64,000 nt of DNA from Diaporthe sp. PMI_573 (Eukaryota; Ascomycota; Sordariomycetes; Diaporthales; Diaporthaceae). Location: assembly GCA_021399435.1 (NCBI GenBank), contig JAJTUP010000042.1, positions 62,001-126,000 of the forward strand. The letters are read 5' to 3'. Below, piece after piece: positions 10,496 to 20,486 of this stretch (its first letter is position 1; each line of letters opens with the position of its first letter). The notes beneath the pieces were generated by a model. It ran no database searches, was not told where the DNA came from, and was given only the letters and a program-made list of their open reading frames with translations. The translations under genes and the position numbers were made by a program.

Positions 10496-10682
10496 TCGAG
10501 TCTCGCACCTCAAAGCCTTGTGGCGAAGTTTCGATCGTCTCATCTCCAAGTAACTGTGCCCCATACCCACCACTGGGCGAAGAGGGAAGCAGTGGGCCAG
10601 TTAACTACGAAATACCCTCCTCACCACCATGTTTATAAGTCTAAGCAGAGGACCGATTATCGCACTTGTTACGAATGGTCTA
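10496..10682. other. no supported gene
   Basis: Short unique-looking spacer between a MITE and the tRNA-like unit. Confidence 0.3.
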
Positions 10683-10781
10683 AATCCCTTAGTTCAGTCG
10701 GCAGAGCGCCTACTCTAAACGACCATCTTGTAGCTTGTGCATACTAGTGGGAGGTCATTGGTTCAAATCCAATAGGGACTG
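10683..10781 (+). tRNA. tRNA-like unit with Pol III A and B boxes, probable degenerate tRNA or SINE head
   Basis: The fold reads as a cloverleaf. Acceptor strands AATCCCT/AGGGACT have one mismatch. The D stem is GTTC/GAGC, the anticodon stem CCTAC/GTGGG, and the T stem ATTGG/CCAAT with loop TTCAAAT. The A box is TAGTTCAGTCGG and the B box GGTTCAAATCC. The anticodon-loop region is 33 nt, which fits a 7-nt loop plus a 26-nt intron at the usual place. Position 33 would be C instead of the invariant T, and the implied anticodon (TAA) does not suit a short variable arm, so identity is unassigned. It lies inside mobile DNA, so a tRNA-derived SINE is as likely as a gene. Confidence 0.55.
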
Positions 10782-11040
10782 TTGTCTTTATGCGTTTAGA
10801 AGGTTAAGATAACCTCACTTTTGCCGAATATAGTATATGCGATTTAGTGGCGGCGATGGTTGTGGGAAGTGGTGGATGTAGCATGCGAATGTTTGAGTTT
10901 TGGTACCAAAAAAAAACGCTCGGATGCGAACCCCTTTTGGCTGCGAACCGGTTTTGGCGCCCACTGCGCCAGCAGTGGGTGAAGCGAAGCAGGGCCACCC
11001 ACGGGTAGCTAAAACGCTCCATTTTGGTGGGGAAGCCAAT
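10782..11040. other. no supported gene
   Basis: Unique-looking sequence with a GCGCC..GGCGC-type local palindrome around 10950-10980. No gene seen. Confidence 0.35.
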
Positions 11041-11264
11041 TTTCCCACCAAAAGTTAGCCACTTCAGACTGGTACTGCAGCCACGCCAACACCTCCAAAT
11101 TGATCAAATCAATTGAAAATGAGGAATTTAGACCAGTTGGTACCAATTGGTGCCAACTTTTATTGATATTCTTGCCCTGTGTAGGTGCTGGGGTTGGCTA
11201 AAGTTGGCAGACTTGCTGAAACTGACCAGGCATGTGGTATGACCGGCTGACTGGTGAACCACGT
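11041..11264 (-). repeat. 5' end of a second pogo-like element
   Basis: This stretch is collinear with 12113-12336, sharing CACCTCCAAATTGA, the palindrome TTGGTACCAATTGG/GGCACCAATTGGTGCC and GCTGGGGTTGGCTAAAGTTGG. Both end in ACCACGT followed by TA, so on the minus strand both begin ACGTGGTT after a TA target. Only the leader is left. Confidence 0.65.
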
Positions 11265-11278
11265 TATTTTCTATTCTT

Positions 11279-11408
11279 GTCAGATGTGACGGGTAGCCAA
11301 GAGGTGTGTGCCTGAGGCATCAATATGTCCGTCATGACAAAACCAGCCCCCAACGGGAGGGGTCGCGCTAGAGAACCTAGACAAGAGATGATCACAATAC
11401 ACACAGTG
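11279..11408 (+). repeat. partial copia LTR
   Basis: It begins TGTCAGATGTGACGGGTAGC and matches the first 130 bp of the copia LTR at 31269 almost base for base, then diverges after ACACACAGT. Confidence 0.85.
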
Positions 11409-11599
11409 ACCACCCCATCAATTGGACCATAATTACACGTCCCATATACCTAAAAGGGTGATAATCTGACAATATTTATACCTTTAGGAGTTGCTATATA
11501 GGTGATTAGATATAAAGATAAAAAGGAAAAAGGTTTTAAACATCTTCTGAAGGATAGTGCCTTCAGCAGTGGGTTTCATTCGGCAGGGTCGCAGTAAGG
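11409..11599. other. spacer between LTR fragment and MITE
   Basis: AT-rich, no open frame. In the 31 kb LTR the same MITE follows the shared LTR sequence directly, so this spacer is an extra or deleted segment. Confidence 0.4.
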
Positions 11600-11800
11600 T
11601 GTGACGGCAGCCATGGTAGGCAAGCCACCTGGCCGTCACAAGGGCCCTAACCCTTAGCCCCACAGTCGCGTCAAGACTTCGCGAGCCAGGGACCGCCAGA
11701 GCTTCGTTCTCCCCTTTCTTTTCCTCTCCTCAGCTTAGAATATTCGTTGATAGCGCCAATAGACCCAGCTCCCATGCTGCATCTCGTGCTGGCCGTGACA
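11600..11800 (+). mobile_element. 201-bp terminal-repeat element, copy B
   Basis: TGTGACGGCAGCCATGG..GGCCGTGACA. Same length and near-identical sequence to the copies at 6343 (inverted) and 31403. Confidence 0.9.
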
Positions 11801-11856
11801 TTTAGCACTTTAGCACAGTGTGATATCACTTAAGCATATCACAATACGCAAGTCTG
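11801..11856 (+). repeat. right-end fragment of a hAT-1 type element
   Basis: TTTAGCACTTTAGCAC..ATATCACAATACGCAAGTCTG matches the hAT-1 right terminus at 10124-10161 and butts into the pogo transposase frame. Confidence 0.7.
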
Positions 11857-12336
11857 GATGAGATCGGTTATTCATCCTGTGCTTAAGAGTGGAGTAAGGG
11901 ACACCATAGATCTGTGCAGCCCGAAGCGCACTTAAGGGTTTTTTATTGGTTGTTTTTGATTTTGTAATAGCCTGAAGGGCTAGAAGGATCTTGTCTTCTT
12001 TTGAGTAGATTGGCATTATGGTTGTTGATTTCTAGCGTGTAGAGTATTTAAGTAGGTAGAATGATGCGAGACTGACGCGAAAAATAGGGACGCGATCTGC
12101 ACCAAAAACAAACCAGCCCACCAAAACCTTAAACTTTCAGACTGGCACTGCACCCCCACCACACCTCCAAATTGACCAAATCATGTTAAAATAAGGAGTT
12201 TAAAGCAATTGGCACCAATTGGTGCCAAATACAATTGACCTTTTTGCCCTGGGTGGCTGCTGGGGTTGGCTAAAGTTGGTGGTTTACCTAAAAATCGCTC
12301 GCTTAGTGTCATCGTTCGCTGACTGTCCAACCACGT
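11857..12336 (-). mobile_element. pogo-like transposon 5' end with Psq helix-turn-helix
   Basis: The minus strand begins at 12336 with ACGTGGTTGGACAGT after TA (12337-12338). The leader runs to a TATTTAAG box near 12045. The ATG at 12016 opens a transposase with YSKEDKILLALQAI, then LSALRAAQIYGVPYSTLKHR, a clear Psq/pogo N-terminal DNA-binding helix-turn-helix. The reading is cut at codon 53 (RSH) by the hAT terminus ending at 11856. The DDE domain is absent. Confidence 0.75.
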
Positions 12337-12338
12337 TA

Positions 12339-13361
12339 GTACTGATTGGGCCCTCATCTTGAAACCTCTGCTGTTCCCTAGAGACAATATGATTCAAGCG
12401 TATGTATATGCTGTTTTGTTCACTACTCTCCTTGCTCACCTTTCTCTACACGAATACACGATGATGATAAAAATGTGTCGGTGTAGCTACTATGTGCCAG
12501 GACTACTAAGGCATGTTTTACTTCAAGGAGTGACGGGTGGTGGGTAGTTGGGAATTGTGTGTGTTGGTGTTGGTGGATGGTAGAGGATGGAAACTCGTGC
12601 TTCCCGATCCGCCGTCGTCGCCATTTCCTGAATCTACCTCGCTGCAAGACGATTTTTACTCTTCGGCTGTGCTCGATAATGCTCTTGAGGTATCTCTTTG
12701 CCAAGACGATTTGAATTCAAGAGTCACTGGCCTTTTGTTACATTCCGCACCACCAGTGAAACAAGGTATCGTAGCAAAAAGATAATACAAAGTAGTTCCG
12801 CTCTATATTATCTCCATCTTTAGTCAAATTCTCAGCATGGGAATACCATCCGGGATACTGTCCTTCCTACCAAAATTAACACCCTCTTAACCACATCAAT
12901 TACAACCTCCTGGCACATGAGGCAAGAGATGGGGTTCTCAATGTTCATGGCATCCTGCTCAATTGTGTGTCATATGGAATTGCACGGTACTGGGTTGATT
13001 TTTTTCTTTCAATGATTCGCAGCGCTTGAAAACGAAAGGTGGGCCTAAAATGACCTTGTTCACATGAGAATACTATCTGCTATGCTCTTGCGGAATGGGA
13101 GACTCGAACAGTGCGGTGCATCCCTCCATTTTCCGGACAAAATAAACGCGCTCAAAACTCCGCCTTTCCTGTACCCGGTAAACCCTTGAACGCCTCTAAA
13201 AACCCAATCTTTCGAGAAAATGTAGCCGTGCTAGAAAACGAGAGAGCCTGTGCGGCAAAATCCGAACGATCATCAGTGTATCCTGGGGACGCTAGCGGCG
13301 GTGGGAGTACCATCCCCGCATCAGTACCACCGAGTCTTCCCTCTCGCTGACTCGAAAGACT
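12339..13361. other. 3' flank of the desaturase gene, no gene seen
   Basis: The short frames here are not protein-like. The region probably holds the 3' UTR and terminator of the minus-strand desaturase. Confidence 0.45.
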
Positions 13362-14936
13362 TCAAAACAAATCCTTCGCTCGCTCATGCGGCGTCAGCGC
13401 TCGCAACAGGCATGGAGACCTCTGTGGCTGATTGCCGGCACGAATGATTCGGTTTCCTGACGAATCGTTGACAAACGAGACGTCCTTGTTCTCCATCTGT
13501 GCGCGCTTCCAGATCTCGACCTCGCAACCTCCGCGGAGGACACCAACACGCATCGTGCTCAGCAGGTTGTGGGCAGCATTGGAGTGAAGGTAGACACCAC
13601 CGTTGAATATGGCGGTGGCATCCTTTCCGATGCCCGAGGAGATGAGGGCCTTACCACCGGGGTGATCCTTAATGAAGTCGGTCACGTCGTGGATGACACC
13701 GGCGATGGCAACCAGGCCCCTGCCGCTCTTGGCCTGCTCGACGTAGTCGTCCCAGTCGATGACAGGCAGCTGCTCGAGAGGCACACCCCAGTCAAGATTG
13801 GACCGCTTCTGGTCCAGCTTCTTCTGCTGCTGCTGGAGACGACCCTTCTCGATCTCGTTCTGGCGGAAGGTCTTGAGGTCGGAGGCGAGGCCGAGCTGCT
13901 TCCAGACCCAGATGGACCACTTGGTAGGGTCGTACTGCCACCAGCTGATTGCGTTACGGTAGTCGGAGGGGAACTCGTGGTGGAAGTTGTGGTATCCCTC
14001 GCCCAGAGTGACGAGCGCCGTGATAACGTGGTCCCTGGGGCTGTTGCGGTCGTCGAAAGGCTGGTCTCCCAGCCAGTGGGCCAGACTGTTGACACAGAAG
14101 GTTGCCTGCTGGACAAAGAAGATGCGAAGGATGCCGGCGTACACATAGCCGCCCCACCAGTCACCCCAGCCAAGACCGGCGACCAAGGTCGGGAACACAA
14201 CACCCATGAAGATGACGGACTTGATGAAGTTCAGGTGCTGCCAGACGACGACGGGGTCCTCGTTGAGGTCGGTGATGTCGGTTCGGCCGATTCGCTTGGG
14301 GTTCTGCTTCATAACCATCCAACCAATGTGGCTGTACATCAGGCCCTTCCTCACAGAGTAGGGGTCCTTGACAGTGTCGGTGTAGCGGTGGTGGGCACGG
14401 TGACTGTTTACTTTGGTCAGTACATTCAACAAAACAAGTCGTCACAGAATTTCAACTTACTCCCTGGACCACCAGCGAATAGATCCCTCGACGGCACCGG
14501 CTCCAACAGCTGCGAGGTAAATCCTGAGAGGCAAGGAAGCCTTGTAACTGCGGTGTGCCCAAAGACGATGGTAGCCGGCGGTGATACCGAGGCCGGTGTT
14601 GAAGTAGTAGATGACGGACCACACAGCGGTCTTGAACTGAAGAGGCACCCAGTAGGTAGAAATTCTGATCACATTGTTAGTCATTTTGTTACTTGGCGTC
14701 CTCGACCTCGGCGCAACCAGGAGGGAGGAGACTCACAATCCCAGCAAGGGGACGAAGATGATGAAGGTGACGTTGAGCCAGTTGACATGCTTGTACCAGT
14801 TCTTGAGCGTGATGGGCTGCTCGGTGATGTGTGGCTTCTTCAGGTCATAAGACTTTCCACGGGCTGGCTTGTAGTCGACAGTGCCATCTGGCTGGACCTG
14901 GCCCGGAACCTGGGCCACAGGTGTGGAGGACGCCAT
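13362..14936 (-). CDS. ole1: stearoyl-CoA (Delta-9) desaturase with C-terminal cytochrome b5 domain
   Basis: Exons 14737-14936, 14461-14664 and 13362-14403 give 481 residues. Introns of 72 bp (GTGAGT..ATCAG) and 57 bp (GTAAGT..AACAG) restore the frame exactly. I chose the ATG at 14936 (MASSTP) over one at 14987 because it fits the usual family length. The enzyme puts the first double bond into stearoyl- and palmitoyl-CoA in the ER membrane. The three di-iron histidine boxes are intact: HRLWAH (99-104), HRAHH (136-140) and HNFHH (273-277). Hydrophobic segments lie at about 40-60, 80-100 and 190-235. The b5 domain has its HPGG haem motif at 382-385. It is the clearest housekeeping gene of the window, with no damage visible. 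Confidence 0.96.
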
Positions 14937-17257
14937 GTTGGGGAGAGATGTGTTGTGAGGACGGTGGGTGTTGGACGTCCAGGACAAACAAGCCTCCCTC
15001 GGTTGTGTGGGAATACCCAGAACTATGAGGCTCTGAAGATATTGAAGACTTGAAAAGGTGCGTGGGGTGGGGGTTGGTGATTTGGGTCAGAAGGAAGAAG
15101 TTGACACAAACAGCCAGGCAAACGAAAAGGAAAAAGAGTATTGGAGGGTATGGAGCCTTGTTATTATTCGAGATTCAATGCAGCAACGTCTTGTTGGGAA
15201 TTCAGGATGCGGCAGGGGCGAATGGAACCGCGGGGGAGTGGAGCTTCCCAAGTCGGACAACGGCCCAGGTCCAATTCCCTGGAAATCTTGTGCTCGTTTT
15301 GTCTGCTTCCGTTTTGTTGGTGGGTCCAAGAGATGCAGATGCTGCACAGCTTTTTTTCCCCCTCCCTCCTGCCGATATCCACCGGGACGATTTACTGTGT
15401 ACGTACAAGTAAGTACTGTCCACATTCACTTGTATTGCTTACGGTAGCTGTCAGGTGGCAAGGGGACGCCGAGGCCCGGGGACAGACAGAGACGGTGACA
15501 TACGTGTGCAAGTGCTCACGAAGTCACTCCCTGGCGAGAGTCTGGTGATGTATGAATTTGATATTCACCTCCCTTGTGGCAACAGAGGAAGCGCTGCTCT
15601 CATTCCTCTCGACAGTCGGTAGCAGCTGTTGAGGCCATCGCATGTGCTACACACCAGGCGCACAAGCTCGCATACGATGGCAGACTGCCATGCAAAAAGA
15701 TCAGATTCAGGTACATCGGCAGCGTGGGTGGATGGGATGTGTGGGCGGACGCCCGCAGAAAGGGCTTTCACAAGACGGGCACGAATGCAATCTGGGGGAC
15801 ACACAAACAGCCGAGGCTGACGATCCGCCTGTGGTCGTCATGTCATCCCGATCCAGTCATGTCCAGTCATGGCGACCAGCAAGATGCCCGAGATTCCGAC
15901 TGATATCAAGGCCCTTGTGCCGAAGGGAAAAAAACAGGTGCACCCGTTGTGCCTGGCCCAAAGTACGGCAATTCCCAACAAGTTGGGTCCTGTTGGGGAA
16001 GGCCCTTCGGCGGAATGGGAGCGGATCGCGACCACCAACCAGACACAGACGCCCTTGGCCATTTGCATCATCACCACCATCGAGAGCCGCAGCTCAACGG
16101 TTACTGAGGTGAAGCCAACACAGGCTAACAGTCCTCTAGAGAAAAGACCGGCCCCCACTCACAGCTCAAGCCTTGCGGTACCTGGGTACCTGAGTACATG
16201 GGTACATGGGTACCTCTCGCGTCTCCGAAACTGGACAAGACTGCATGCGGCCATGAGCTTCTTGCTCCAGTCTGTCTGAGGCTCAGAGCCTCCGAGCAAG
16301 ACAGAGCATGGGTTCGAACATTTTCGATCAGGATCGACGAGGCTTGCAAAAAAAAATACTGGAACACCAAATCCACAGAGTCGTTGGCCCAGAACCACCT
16401 CGCCTTCGACGTTGTGGGTGGGTGGTGACAAAACCCCAATTGAAGGAATGGCAGCGTGTCGATGGATCTACCCCGAGATCGTGGGTCCAGTGTCACCGCG
16501 ACCAGCATCGGGGGAAGGCAACTGACAGGACTTTGTGTTGCTGGGCCTCGGCTTACCAAGCCTACCCAGCCAACCGTGGTGAAGGATTTGGCAGTGTCAG
16601 GCACACGACTGTCATTATCTAGCATGTGTTCATGTATTTATGGAGTTTGAAAAAGCTTATGCAGGCCACAAATGCAACGCCCGTCCGGTCCTGGTCCTGA
16701 CCTTATCCTTGTTTCCACCGCGCATGACGGGATACTGACACTACCGCGATCGCACGCCACAGTGCCCGCCGAAGTGCTAGCCACCCTAACAGCACCGCGA
16801 CCTTGCCCAGCTCGCCTGGCCCTCGCCTAAACAGAAGCAGAACCCGAGCCGTTTCTCAACAAATCGACTGTCACATGGCCCATGTTTCATCTCATGGTCC
16901 CGACTTCTCGCGGCACGGGGACGCTCAGACAGAGCTGACTGCGTCCCGAGACGAGAACCGCCCGCGCTGCCATTCCGAACAAAGGAAAGGGCTTGGCTTC
17001 AAGCTTCTAAGGATTTTTCCGTCCATTCTTGCTCGCGGCCTCCGTGTCCTCGACAACTGCGCATGGGGCCCGTGCTCTAGCCTCCATGGGTAGGGGTTTC
17101 TAAGTCTTCCAAGACTAGACTAGACTATATACAGTACCTACAAATCCACCGCCGACCGGAATGTGCACTACGAGGCTTGACGACCAGTCAGGTGCCAAAT
17201 CAGGGACATCAATTCACGCTGCCACAGCATTTATAGTGCTCGCTACCCAATCTCCTA
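14937..17257. other. long intergenic and promoter region of the desaturase
   Basis: No credible gene on either strand. The first 600 bp upstream of the desaturase contain pyrimidine tracts. A small GTACC/TGGGTAC repeat lies at 16180-16215. Frames of up to about 166 codons occur but have no family signal and no supporting introns. Confidence 0.5.
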
Positions 17258-17410
17258 TGGGACAACCTCCTACCCAAGTAGATAGCAATCTCCTATAGGA
17301 CAACCTCTAAAGAGATAACCTCCTAAGAGACAACCTCCTAAGGGAGAACCTCCTATAGGACAACCTCCTAGGGAGTGGCCTCCCTTGGGAAGACCTCTAG
17401 TCGGAAATTC
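17258..17410. repeat. 15-bp minisatellite
   Basis: Units of the form ACCTCCTAtaGGACA repeat about 10 times with variation. Because 15 is a multiple of three, the minus strand reads as five-residue repeats such as GGCPI and GGCLL in a 70-codon frame (17270-17482). I regard that frame as a by-product. Confidence 0.85.
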
Positions 17411-17882
17411 TTCTATGGAATAACTTCCTATAGACCTTGGGAAATAACCAGACCAGAGGTAGGCAAGCCACAGGGGCTCCATAATGACGTCTTCGAATTT
17501 TTCGAATGTGGCTGTATTACCGTAATAATGTATGATGATGGCGGCATTCTCCTTGGGTGGTCTTTGTTCCCACGTGATTTCATTACAATCGTACAGTCCA
17601 TAGCCGGCTGTATGCTATCAAGCAATGCCTAAGGTCTCCTCCACCAACAGAACCGCACTCCCCAGCTTGAAAATTTGAACCATCTCCGTTTCCCAAAAAT
17701 GCCAACGATAAAATGAATAAATATGACCTTGCAGCCCCCCTCGTCTCCGTCCAACTACAATCAAATACAAACAATATGAAGGGGAAAATGGATATGAGAT
17801 GAAGGAAAAAAATAAGATGGAACTGTCATGTCTGGTCGTTTCGTCGCTGTCTAATATGTTTTGGAAAACTTCCGCGCTTGGT
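17411..17882. other. 3' flank of the kinase gene
   Basis: No gene. A likely 3' UTR of the minus-strand kinase. Confidence 0.4.
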
Positions 17883-18077
17883 TCAAATGACCAGGTCCTC
17901 ATCGATGGTGCCGGGTGTCACCTCCGTGTCCGAGGCGTCGTGGCCTGACCCGATACCCAGGAACTCGGCCGGGACGGTCCCGGCAGCAGACCCCGATGAC
18001 GCCGACGACCCGTGGCGTGCCGCTGGTGGCCGGGCGGCACCGAGGTCGTCTGCTAGGTGCGGCGGCGGAACCGTCAT
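17883..18077 (-). pseudogene. possible out-of-frame C-terminal extension of the kinase
   Basis: A 64-codon frame overlaps the kinase stop by four bases and reads as a hydrophilic tail ending TEVTPGTIDEDLVI. Reading the kinase one base off at the AAAGGG run near 18095 would give GVDSAVEMTVPPP with no break. This is either a one-base frameshift (natural or assembly error) or chance. Confidence 0.4.
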
Positions 18078-19747
18078 CTCGACCGCGCTGTCGACCCTTT
18101 CTCCTCTCCCTTCTTCAGCTTCCTTCGGAGCCAGGACCTGGCGCGTGCTCTTGTGCGTCTGTACTTATGCCTCATCAGGGACCAGAGCGATGCTCCCTGG
18201 GGCTTCGGGTTCTGTGTTCCCGACCTCTCAAAAAGAGGATTTTGTTGTGTCTGCGTGCTTTGTGTTTTGTTCTCATCATGAACATCGATCCTCATGCTTT
18301 TTGATGCATCTTCCCCCTTGACCGCATCCCCCGTGCGACTGGTCTCAGTTTCCCGCTCCAACGGTCCTTCCTCCTCCAAGTGGTTGGCAATTGGCGGGCG
18401 TGCTGTCGGCGATTCAACAGCTTCCGAAATATCTGCCAGCGGCTCCTGCTTTTCAGAATGGCACCGCCCTTCATGTGTCCCTATTGGCACTGCAGAGTCA
18501 TCCTTCACGACTAACTCCGGTATGGGCGGCTTCTCTGTCATATCCACAGGCTCATGCGCATTACTCTTCCTCTCAGATACCGTGTCTGGCACAGCGTGTC
18601 TGCGGACGACCTCTTCCGGGGCGACGTCGCTCTCCGTCGGAGTCCTCGTTCGGTCGAAACTGCTTTCCACTGGCCGTGACCAGGGCGGATCGTACCTCCG
18701 CTCGCAATAGCCCAGGTTGCTGGGCATTGGACTTGGTGGCGACCGCCCCCTGGTATGGTAGAAGTAGGGCTCGTGGGTGATGCCAATGGGGGAGTTGACA
18801 TATGTGTGTCCCGCGCTACTTCCGTGGGACCACTCCGGTGGTGGCTGAACGGTCCTGATGACCCGCGGACCATCGGACTGGTACCCATCGACAACGTATT
18901 CTTGCAGAGAGTGCCCATCGTCGACAGATATCGATGGTGGCACCCGATGTAGAACGTCTGTGTCTCTCCGCTGAGGAAACATGCGCAACAAGTCGATCGC
19001 CTGCATCCGGTGTCTCGGATCGTCAGCGAGACAAATGCTAACGACCGTCCTGTACCACTCCGGAACGTCCAGGTCCTCAGAAAGCCTCAGCGGTCGGCCA
19101 TGTGTCTCTGGCTCGTCTTCTTGTTCTGCCAGAGCCCATAAAACCATCCCCAGCTGATACAGATCGGATTTTACACCGATATACATGGAGATGCGCTGGT
19201 TGCTCTCAATCAGCGGGGTCGCCTCTGGTGGCTCCCAACCGACAGGACATCCTCGCCTGTTAATGTCGATTATCTTGGCGTTGTCCTCATCGTCAACGAC
19301 AATGTTGGAGAGGGTGAAGTCGCCCTGTACGAAACCAGACTCGTCGATTTCAGAGAGACCCTCAACAATCTGCCGCGCCCATCTCTCTCGCCGAAACCAT
19401 GGCAGACCGTGGTCATGGTCAAAAAGGATATCGATCAATGCGCCTTGTTCTGCGTAGCTGATGAGAAGACCTTTGACACGTTCGCCGTAGTCGTCTACAA
19501 TGACACCATGGAAGACAATAACATTGCGAGAATTGGACAGTCGGCTCAGCGCGTTGATCTCGTAAAGAAACTCGTCGACTGTATCTGGCCCAGGGATTTG
19601 CTTCTTTATCAGCGTCTGACCTCTGATTCGGACCTTATACACGAATCCGGACATGTGGGAATCGAAATCGATGCTGCTTTCCCGTATGCGTCGACATCCG
19701 AGGTGCTGAATCATTCGGACGGTGGGGTAGTGAATTATCTCCTGCAT
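18074..19747 (-). CDS. atypical protein kinase-like protein
   Basis: 557 residues, no intron needed. The first 270 residues follow the protein-kinase order: beta-3 TLIKKQIP (Lys about 48), helix-C Glu about 63 in FLYEINAL, a hinge near LLISYAEQG, a catalytic loop VQGDFTLSN (141-148, HRD changed to QGD but Asp and Asn kept), an IIDIN metal loop (161-163, DFG changed to DIN), and a KSDLYQLGMVLWALAEQ helix F. The remaining 280 residues are a disordered Pro/Ser/Glu-rich tail ending in a very basic segment. Divergent HRD/DFG with retained Lys, Asp and Asn is common in fungus-specific kinase families, so activity is possible but unproven. The substrate is unknown. Confidence 0.8.
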   Translation of the reverse strand: MQEIIHYPTVRMIQHLGCRRIRESSIDFDSHMSGFVYKVRIRGQTLIKKQIPGPDTVDEFLYEINALSRLSNSRNVIVFHGVIVDDYGERVKGLLISYAEQGALIDILFDHDHGLPWFRRERWARQIVEGLSEIDESGFVQGDFTLSNIVVDDEDNAKIIDINRRGCPVGWEPPEATPLIESNQRISMYIGVKSDLYQLGMVLWALAEQEDEPETHGRPLRLSEDLDVPEWYRTVVSICLADDPRHRMQAIDLLRMFPQRRDTDVLHRVPPSISVDDGHSLQEYVVDGYQSDGPRVIRTVQPPPEWSHGSSAGHTYVNSPIGITHEPYFYHTRGRSPPSPMPSNLGYCERRYDPPWSRPVESSFDRTRTPTESDVAPEEVVRRHAVPDTVSERKSNAHEPVDMTEKPPIPELVVKDDSAVPIGTHEGRCHSEKQEPLADISEAVESPTARPPIANHLEEEGPLERETETSRTGDAVKGEDASKSMRIDVHDENKTQSTQTQQNPLFERSGTQNPKPQGASLWSLMRHKYRRTRARARSWLRRKLKKGEEKGSTARSR

Positions 19748-20197
19748 GGCTAGTGATGTTGTACTTTGCGTACTATGGCATTGTACATACGTACGTATTA
19801 TGAGGTGCTGTACTGTACACGTATTTTGTACGTACGAGGGTCCACGATATTCCTAATAAGGGAATTTGTGGATCACAGCATTGTCAATAGGGTTAGGGTT
19901 AGAGTTAGGGTTGCGGAAGTTTGAGGCTCAGAATGGAGAACCTCACTATTGCCCAAAAAGGAAAGGGAAAATTTGTATGTACGTACTTGTATGTACAACC
20001 CCATAGTACGTACGGTACTATGGCTAAAATACAGTACGTACATACGTACGTGTACTACAGGGTCGCATCACTACTGCATGGCTGTCAGTACCATGGTCAC
20101 GTTTGGGTGTGGAGAGGAATACCGACATTAATATCTTCAACGACATGCACATGCAGCCTACCGTCTGTTGTCTGCAGCTTCAGATTGGTCACGGTGT
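19748..20197. other. intergenic, rich in GTACGTA strings
   Basis: Upstream region of the kinase. Multiple GTACGTAC palindromes and an interstitial telomere-like block are present. No gene seen. Confidence 0.5.
19888..19913 (+). repeat. interstitial telomere-like repeat
   Basis: TAGGGTTAGGGTTAGAGTTAGGG, four near-perfect TTAGGG units, the ascomycete telomere motif, inside the window. Confidence 0.8.
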
Positions 20198-20486
20198 CGT
20201 AGAATCTTACCAACGATTTTGAGGGATGGACGGCCTACCAATTCGACCAAGTGAGCCGTACGTTCAGAAAGGCACTGCTCCACGTCATCGAAGAAAAGGG
20301 GATACCTATTCCAAAAGGTTCCTATACGACCCAAATCGTACAGATCATAGAGGCCGAAAGATCGACCGAAAATCACCCTCTTCCTGCACGACAACCTGGT
20401 GGAACCTCTGTACGACCCACAATCGAACCCCCTGAATCGCGACCGAGAATCGAAGCGAGCGAGCCCCCAAGACCCACACGAGCCTA
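20198..20486 (+). pseudogene. unrecognised ORF fragment left of piggyBac
   Basis: A plus frame reads NDFEGWTAYQFDQVSRTFRK, then HVIEEKGIPIPKGSYTTQIV and a Pro/Glu-rich linker, up to the piggyBac inverted repeat. It looks like the N-terminal part of a retroelement capsid-type protein, but I cannot name it. It is cut at 20487. Confidence 0.35.

Noticed and set aside
13569..15053. 494-codon plus-strand ORF, the longest on that strand nearby
   Set aside because: Antisense shadow of the desaturase. Its composition (Val/Asp/Gly-rich) is the mirror of a GC-biased coding strand, and all splice and motif evidence is on the minus strand.
17270..17482. Pentapeptide-repeat protein
   Set aside because: Lacks the A(D/N)LxX pattern and is fully explained by a 15-bp minisatellite.
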